Origin: an uncultured Alistipes sp.
GTDB taxonomy: Bacteria; Bacteroidota; Bacteroidia; Bacteroidales; Rikenellaceae
Direction: 5' to 3'
DNA: 64,000 nt
Assembly (NCBI GenBank): GCA_900769405.1
Contig: CAAGGL010000024.1
Coordinates: 62,001-126,000 of the forward strand
This document shows, in pieces, positions 59,433 through 64,000 of this stretch (the stretch's first letter is position 1; every line of letters begins with the position of its first letter). A program made the position numbers and the translations under genes. The notes under the pieces are model-generated. The model saw nothing but the letters and a program-made list of their open reading frames with translations. It made no database searches and was not told the DNA's origin.

Positions 59433-59463
59433 TTTGCAAATATAAGAAAAATCCGTACATTTG
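59433..59463 (+). promoter_or_regulatory. Promoter of ffs
   Basis: -33 TTTG (59433-59436) and -7 TACATTTG (59456-59463), 19-base spacing; the RNA would begin near 59467. Confidence 0.65.
59437..59444 (-). promoter_or_regulatory. -7 promoter element of mltG
   Basis: TATATTTG on the minus strand, 19 bases before the mltG start. It abuts the -33 element of ffs, so the two promoters compete. Confidence 0.6.
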
Positions 59464-59466
59464 CAC

Positions 59467-59570
59467 TCGGGTAAGTCTTATACGACCAGCTCCTACTGAA
59501 TCCCCCAGGTGCGGAAGCAAGCAAGGGTAGGTGGTTGTAGCGGTGCGATATAAGTAGCTTACCCTTTTTT
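59467..59570 (+). ncRNA. ffs: Signal recognition particle RNA (4.5S type, small)
   Basis: The diagnostic apical hairpin is present at about 59500-59530: a GGAA tetraloop in GCGGAAGC, the symmetric internal loop AGGT/AGCA-type and the CCCCC..GGG stem. The 5' end (GGGTAAG, 59469-59475) pairs with the 3' end (CTTACCC, 59558-59564), and a T-run follows. This is the bacterial small SRP RNA that pairs with Ffh (8385-9725). Both ends are set from the pairing and the promoter, so accurate to a few bases. Confidence 0.93.
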
Positions 59571-59575
59571 GTTTT

Positions 59576-59607
59576 AATAGCCGTCGGGGTGATTCCTGAC
59601 GGCTATT
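59576..59607. terminator. Bidirectional terminator between ffs and acyl-ACP thioesterase
   Basis: AATAGCCGTC / GACGGCTATT (10 bp, extended to 13 with one G-T) followed by seven T; on the minus strand A-run before gives TTTTA. Confidence 0.75.
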
Positions 59608-59618
59608 TTTTTATTGAT

Positions 59619-60341
59619 TTAGCGCCACTCGAATGTGGTTCGACAAGCTACTACGCCTTCGTCGGTCGCAACCTCAAACTCCCAGCGATCGCCCTCGTGA
59701 CGATAGCCGATCGTCAGGGTCTGACCATAACGGGTTTCGTTCAGGAAGTTGATGTCGATGCGTACTGGACGATCCGTTTCGTGCAACTCGATCGGGAGGC
59801 AGTCGAGCATTAGATCGAAATAACGCAGCGAATTCGTATGGCGGTTGAAGTCGATGTCGCTATACGCTACGCGGTGCTCCACACTGCCTTCGGCCTCCAC
59901 GGCTGCCAATTTATCGGCGCGTTCGATGGGCGGCTCCTCATTCCAAACGGCGTCGTTGTGATCGGTCAGATAGCGTAGATCGACCGCGCGACGTGTGTTG
60001 AAGTCGATCATCGACCATTGTGTTGTGGCGCGACCGAAGACCTCGCCATCGATGTCGAGCACAAAGTTACGGGTGCTCATCGCGCGACCATAGTCGCTCA
60101 CCCACGTAGTAATATTATAAGGAGTATATTCCTTCGGACGACGGTCGATTTCGACTGCCATACGCGAGATGACCCACGAACGATTTTCGGGTTGCAGCGC
60201 GCGGATACCGAATCCTTTGCTGTCGGCGTCGAAACCTGCCACGTGCAGGGTCTTAGCGATCAATTTTGAGATTGACATTCGCAACGAGAAATCGACATCC
60301 TGCGGATCGGCCAAAAAGTTATAAGTTGTCTTTGCTGCCAT
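59619..60341 (-). CDS. Acyl-ACP thioesterase
   Basis: 240 residues, two hotdog halves: the first with NRSWVISRMAVEIDRRPKEY and STRNFVLDIDGEVFGRATTQW, the second with HRVAYSDIDFNRHTNSLRYFDLML, where Asp/Asn/His (D-x-N-x-H-x-N) is the catalytic set of FatA/FatB-type enzymes. They release fatty acids from acyl carrier protein; in Bacteroidota this family is used to supply free fatty acids. Chain specificity unknown. Promoter at 60368. Confidence 0.93.
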   Translation of the reverse strand: MAAKTTYNFLADPQDVDFSLRMSISKLIAKTLHVAGFDADSKGFGIRALQPENRSWVISRMAVEIDRRPKEYTPYNITTWVSDYGRAMSTRNFVLDIDGEVFGRATTQWSMIDFNTRRAVDLRYLTDHNDAVWNEEPPIERADKLAAVEAEGSVEHRVAYSDIDFNRHTNSLRYFDLMLDCLPIELHETDRPVRIDINFLNETRYGQTLTIGYRHEGDRWEFEVATDEGVVACRTTFEWR

Positions 60342-60367
60342 ATTTGGGAGATTTGGGGATTAGACCA

Positions 60368-60375
60368 CAAATGTA
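60368..60375 (-). promoter_or_regulatory. -7 promoter element of the acyl-ACP thioesterase
   Basis: TACATTTG on the minus strand, 26 bases before the start at 60341. Confidence 0.6.
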
Positions 60376-60404
60376 GCGAAAAAACCGCAAATAGCAATAA
60401 AAAA

Positions 60405-60435
60405 CGAGTGCGACCCATTTGAAAGATCGCACTCG
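60405..60435 (-). terminator. Terminator after the MFS transporter
   Basis: Minus strand: CGAGTGCGATC / GGTCGCACTCG (11 bp, one G-T) followed by six T. Confidence 0.8.
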
Positions 60436-60461
60436 CAGAGTTTTAGAACAGCCTCGGTTCG

Positions 60462-61862
60462 TTATTTCTTCTCCTCGATGCCGTATCCCTTGCGCTTATC
60501 CTCGTGTTTGAGCAGGATAGCGAAGATGATTGCCGTGAACGACAGTGCAGCGAAGATCACCATCGGAGTAGTGTAGTCGTACTTGTTGATGGTTGCGCCG
60601 TCGAGTACCTGAGTACCGACGATGCAATACTCGTTCAGTACCCAGTTGATCAGCAGGGGTACCCCCATCAGACCTACGTTCTGCAACCAGAAGATCAGCG
60701 CGTAAGCCGAACCGAGCTTCTTGGGTTCAACGATCTTAGTCACTGCGGGCCACATAGCCGACGGAACCAGCGAGAATGCGATACCCAGCACGATCATCAT
60801 TGCGATAGCAACAGCCACGCTGGTGATCTGCGGTACAGCGAATACCACGTGAACGAATGCCAACAGTATCGAGCCGATCAACATCAGCGTAGCGCCACGA
60901 CCAACCTTATCGTAGATACGGCCGAAGATCGGGGTCAGCAGAATGGTACCGAAGGGCAGCATTGCGGGGATCCACGAAGCGTATGCGAAATCGATGGGGT
61001 ACTTGTTGAACATAAAGTCGGTAGCGTTCTTCAAGAAGGGGAACACAGCCGAGTAGAACACCAGGCAGAGAATTGCGATATACCAGAATGCAGGTACCTT
61101 GATGATGTCGATGATGTCGCGCACGCGGAAGGGCTCCTCCTGCTCAACGTTCGACTCGCTCTCCTCTTTATCCAGACGAGCGTCCATCACGCAGAATACC
61201 AGATAGGTGATCAAACCGATGCACATAATCGCCAAGCCTACCATTACGGGAGCCGAGATCTGGAAGTCGAACCACTCGGGCAACATCGGGCAGAGTACGA
61301 ATGCCGCAGCCGTACCCAAACGAGCGGTAGCCACCTGCAAACCGAGCGCCAGTGCCAGTTCACGACCTGCGAACCAACGAGCGATGATACGGGTTACGGT
61401 GATACCTGCGATCTCCGAGCCGAGGCAGAAGGTTGCATAGCCCAACGAGATGTAGAGCAGCGACGAGTGGATATTGCCCAACCAAGGCAGAGTCTGAGCT
61501 GCGAAATCGGGGTTCTGCACGGTGTACTCGATAACGAAGTACTTGATAGCCACACCGCCCAGCATCAGACCGGTAGCCAATACGCCGGTGAATTTGGTGC
61601 CCCACTTATCGAGGATAATACCACCGATAATGAGCATAAAGAGGAATACGGTGAACCAACCGTACGAGAAATTGAATACGCCGAAGTCCATCGAGGTCCA
61701 ACCCAGACCACCGTCAGCGATCTCCTTTTCGAGGAGGGTTTTGAGCGGCGACATAATGTCCGAGATGAAGTAGGCGCACATCATCGTGAACGAAACCAAC
61801 GCGAGGACGCTCCAACGCGCGGTCTTCGATTCGCTCAATTTTTTTTGAATTGCTTTTACCAT
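60462..61862 (-). CDS. MFS transporter
   Basis: 466 residues with about twelve membrane segments and an internal charged loop in the middle (about 215-240: DARLDKEESESNVEQEE). The loop motif after the second helix, GGIILDKWGTKFTG, and the repeat-half motif IFGRIYDKVGRGA are MFS signatures. Substrate cannot be told; the pattern resembles MFSD1-like or oxalate/formate-type carriers. It starts 33 bases after the TPR gene stop, so the two may be co-transcribed. Confidence 0.88.
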   Translation of the reverse strand: MVKAIQKKLSESKTARWSVLALVSFTMMCAYFISDIMSPLKTLLEKEIADGGLGWTSMDFGVFNFSYGWFTVFLFMLIIGGIILDKWGTKFTGVLATGLMLGGVAIKYFVIEYTVQNPDFAAQTLPWLGNIHSSLLYISLGYATFCLGSEIAGITVTRIIARWFAGRELALALGLQVATARLGTAAAFVLCPMLPEWFDFQISAPVMVGLAIMCIGLITYLVFCVMDARLDKEESESNVEQEEPFRVRDIIDIIKVPAFWYIAILCLVFYSAVFPFLKNATDFMFNKYPIDFAYASWIPAMLPFGTILLTPIFGRIYDKVGRGATLMLIGSILLAFVHVVFAVPQITSVAVAIAMMIVLGIAFSLVPSAMWPAVTKIVEPKKLGSAYALIFWLQNVGLMGVPLLINWVLNEYCIVGTQVLDGATINKYDYTTPMVIFAALSFTAIIFAILLKHEDKRKGYGIEEKK

Positions 61863-61895
61863 TGTTGTTTGAATTATTAGTTTGTTTTATTGTTT

Positions 61896-63893
61896 TTAGT
61901 CGTGTTTAGCCGTTGCGTAGCGTTGTAGCAACTGATAAGCATTTGCAATGCCCAGCTCGCCTGCCTTGCTCAGGTCGAGGCAACCCTTGCGCGTATCCTT
62001 CATATAGATCTGCACAAGACCGCGATTGTAGTACGCCTCGGCGAAGTTCGGCCACAACTCGATAGCCTTCGAGTAGTCGTCGAATGCCTCGGGCAGCTTA
62101 CCCGACAGAGCCTGCAAGTTGGCGCGGTTGTAGTAGGCGTATGCGAATTGCGGATAGAGTTTGATCGCCTTGTTCAGGTCGGCAATTGCCTCGTCGTAGT
62201 TGTACGAACGAGCCGAGGCATTTTGCAGACGATTGACCGGATCGGCATCGATCGTAATGCGCTGATACGAGTTGTCGATCGACGAAATGAAGTCGATCAT
62301 CTCGGCCTGCGTCGTCGAGCGGTTCAGGTACAGGAACGGGTTGCTAGGCGCGCGCTCGATAGCGGCGGCGTATGTCGCAACGGCATTGGTATATTGCTTG
62401 ATAAGCGACTGAGTAATACCGCGTAAGAACAGCGGCTGCCAATCATCAACGTGCTCCATTATGCGCTCTGCCAGACGTGTATCGAGATTGACAAGCGAGT
62501 CGATCGGAATGTCGCACTTACGACGCGAAAGCTTCAAATCGGGCTGCGCGAGTTGTGCCACAAAATCCTCGACACGTTGCAGGTGGTAGCGTTTCGGGTC
62601 GATTGTCGTCACGCTGTCGGCGCGTGTAATCGTGAAGCGGAACAGCGGCATAAGAGCCAGATTCTCGCCCGAAGTATGTGTGGTAATGCGCTCGAAGTTG
62701 CTACCCGCCATCTTAGTATCGAACGAGAGCAGCTGGTCGAAACGGTGCGTGGTATCCGAGTAGATCGAATACGAAACGCTGTCTTTCAATTTCGAGCGAT
62801 ACTCGGCAATCTTACGATCGGCCGTCTGGCGATCCTGACGAGCACCCTTCGTGTCGCGCAACATATAGCGGATATTACCGCGATTGATATAGGCATTTGC
62901 AAAGTCGGGATAGAGCTCGATCGCCTTGTCGTAATCGTGCAGAGCGGCTTTCAGGTCACCCAACTGGGTGTGCAGCAACGCGCGATTGTAGTAAACCAAA
63001 ACGTTCTCGGGCGTGTAGTAAGCCACTTGGTTGTAGTCCTCCAACGCACGGTTGTAGTCGCCAATCTGCGAGCGCACGATAGCGCGGTTGAAGTAGGCGA
63101 GCGAGTTTGCCGAGTCGAGCTCGATCGTGCGGTCGAAATCTGCCAGCGATTCGACGGGACGATTCAGGTGCGAATGAACAATTGCTCGATTGAAGAACGA
63201 AACCAGATAGCTCGAATCGCACTCAACGGCCTTATTGAAATCGACCAAAGCCTCTTCGTACTTCTGCTGTGCCATCAACAGCGCACCGCGACGATTGTAA
63301 CCGTCGGGGTTTTCGCGGTTGGTGCGAATTGCCAGATTGTAGTTGTGGTAAGCCGCAACCGTATCCTTCAAATAGAGGTAGCTTGTACCGCGATTGATGT
63401 AGGCGTCAATGACCTTCGCATCGTGGCGAATGAACATATCGAAATCCTCAATCGCCTCCTTGAACTGCTGGTTCAGCAGGCGCGTAACGCCACGGCTATA
63501 ATAGGGGTTCGGGAGGTCGGGACGCAGGTCGATAGCCTCCTGAAAATCTTTCAGTGCATCGTCGTAATTACCTAAGCGTGAGCGGGTAATGGCGCGATAG
63601 GTGTAGGCATTGGTGAATACGGGATTCTTCTCGATGGCGCTCGTGAAATCGACCTCGGCGCCCAGCAGGTCGTCGAGGTTATACTTGGCAATGCCGCGCA
63701 GGAAGTATGCCTCGTAGGCCTCTTCATCGACGCGCAACAAGATGTTGAGTGTCTTGATAGCCTCCGAGTAGTTGTTCTCGATCAGAAAGTGACGGCCGAC
63801 CCAGAAGAAATACTCCTTGTTGTACTGAGCCGAAGCCGACTTCGCAACAAAGAGCGACAGCGTAACGAGCAGACCGATGATATATTTTCGCAT
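61896..63893 (-). CDS. Exported TPR-repeat protein
   Basis: 665 residues with a signal peptide (ending SASAQ) and many TPR units: repeats of A-Y-x-NRG/NRA pattern run from about residue 40 to 350, a non-repeat middle (about 355-460), then more TPRs (about 480-650). TPR arrays bind other proteins; periplasmic location follows from the signal peptide. The partner is unknown. Promoter at 63915-63922. Confidence 0.88.
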   Translation of the reverse strand: MRKYIIGLLVTLSLFVAKSASAQYNKEYFFWVGRHFLIENNYSEAIKTLNILLRVDEEAYEAYFLRGIAKYNLDDLLGAEVDFTSAIEKNPVFTNAYTYRAITRSRLGNYDDALKDFQEAIDLRPDLPNPYYSRGVTRLLNQQFKEAIEDFDMFIRHDAKVIDAYINRGTSYLYLKDTVAAYHNYNLAIRTNRENPDGYNRRGALLMAQQKYEEALVDFNKAVECDSSYLVSFFNRAIVHSHLNRPVESLADFDRTIELDSANSLAYFNRAIVRSQIGDYNRALEDYNQVAYYTPENVLVYYNRALLHTQLGDLKAALHDYDKAIELYPDFANAYINRGNIRYMLRDTKGARQDRQTADRKIAEYRSKLKDSVSYSIYSDTTHRFDQLLSFDTKMAGSNFERITTHTSGENLALMPLFRFTITRADSVTTIDPKRYHLQRVEDFVAQLAQPDLKLSRRKCDIPIDSLVNLDTRLAERIMEHVDDWQPLFLRGITQSLIKQYTNAVATYAAAIERAPSNPFLYLNRSTTQAEMIDFISSIDNSYQRITIDADPVNRLQNASARSYNYDEAIADLNKAIKLYPQFAYAYYNRANLQALSGKLPEAFDDYSKAIELWPNFAEAYYNRGLVQIYMKDTRKGCLDLSKAGELGIANAYQLLQRYATAKHD

Positions 63894-63914
63894 AAAAGTA
63901 TCGTTTTAAGAGGT

Positions 63915-63922
63915 CAAAGGTA
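63915..63922 (-). promoter_or_regulatory. -7 promoter element of the TPR gene
   Basis: TACCTTTG on the minus strand, 21 bases before the start at 63893. The window's last 78 bases beyond it are AT-rich and show no further gene. Confidence 0.6.
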
Positions 63923-64000
63923 CTAAAAAAAATTGATATAATATCTATTAACGTAATATAGTGTATATAAATAGCCGAAATGTAGCCGAAGAGTCCAATC

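Noticed and set aside
63930..64000. Promoter or gene beyond the TPR gene
   Set aside because: AT-rich tail with several chance TA-rich strings but no reading frame or clear consensus box directed rightward.

Overview
The window is chromosomal DNA from a Bacteroidales bacterium, most likely Rikenellaceae (Alistipes or a close relative). Four things support this. Almost every promoter I can propose has the Bacteroidota -7 element TAnnTTTG instead of a sigma-70 box, and start codons usually lack a Shine-Dalgarno sequence. Several encoded families are typical of Bacteroidota (DUF4294, DUF4890, DUF2851, GSCFA, HU-CCDC81, FISUMP, PiT-PhoU fusion). The ribosomal protein, SecA and topoisomerase IV sequences are of the Bacteroidales type. 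Coding DNA is moderately GC-rich except for a few AT-rich islands. The genus is inferred, not proven.

Layout. 1-3.6 kb: Skp/OmpH-like lipoprotein, ruvA, an AT-rich solitary PD-(D/E)XK/DUF4268 protein, a hotdog thioesterase and a DUF4294 protein. 3.6-5.9 kb: AT-rich lipoprotein + small outer-membrane barrel module A. 5.9-12.5 kb: a YtxH/holin-X membrane operon, a SLOG protein, era, ffh, a MalY/PatB lyase and a pseudouridine synthase with a repetitive Arg/Asn-rich N-terminus. 12.6-15.4 kb: the AT-rich inverted relative of module A (lipoprotein + two barrels), then a MATE exporter. 17.1-18.9 kb: a surface lipoprotein with fibronectin-like and FISUMP domains and codon use like that of ribosomal genes. 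19-21.8 kb: rplM-rpsI-rpsB-tsf. 22-28.3 kb: C11 protease, DUF4890, ispE, GSCFA, an alkaline-phosphatase-fold protein with lost metal ligands, sufE and a SufT-like factor. 28.3-33.7 kb: DUF2851, secA, rfbC. 33.8-37.7 kb: PiT-PhoU phosphate transporter and an arginine-decarboxylase-type enzyme. 37.9-41.4 kb: membrane-anchored HU-like protein, sigma-54 activator, lptE, a TPR-like protein, secG. 41.6-55.3 kb: a long minus-strand run (acyltransferase, parE, parC, aroK, purL, murI, ftsK, lolA-like). 55.6-58.4 kb: fabD, ROK regulator, GNAT. 58.4-63.9 kb: mltG, the 4.5S-type SRP RNA gene, acyl-ACP thioesterase, MFS transporter and a TPR protein.

The window is mostly housekeeping. It carries both parts of the SRP (ffh and ffs) with SecA and SecG, both topoisomerase IV subunits with FtsK, and several envelope functions (LptE, LolA-like, Skp-like, MltG, MurI, FabD, acyltransferase). 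No tRNA, rRNA, CRISPR array, transposase or prophage was seen. No gap between genes exceeds about 260 bases.

The least explained material is: the duplicated lipoprotein/barrel module, one copy with a palindromic operator-like promoter; the phosphatase-fold protein lacking three of seven expected metal ligands; the long stem between rpsI and rpsB; and an alternating TTACTTTG array upstream of the decarboxylase. All motif and homology calls come from reading the sequence; no database search was run.
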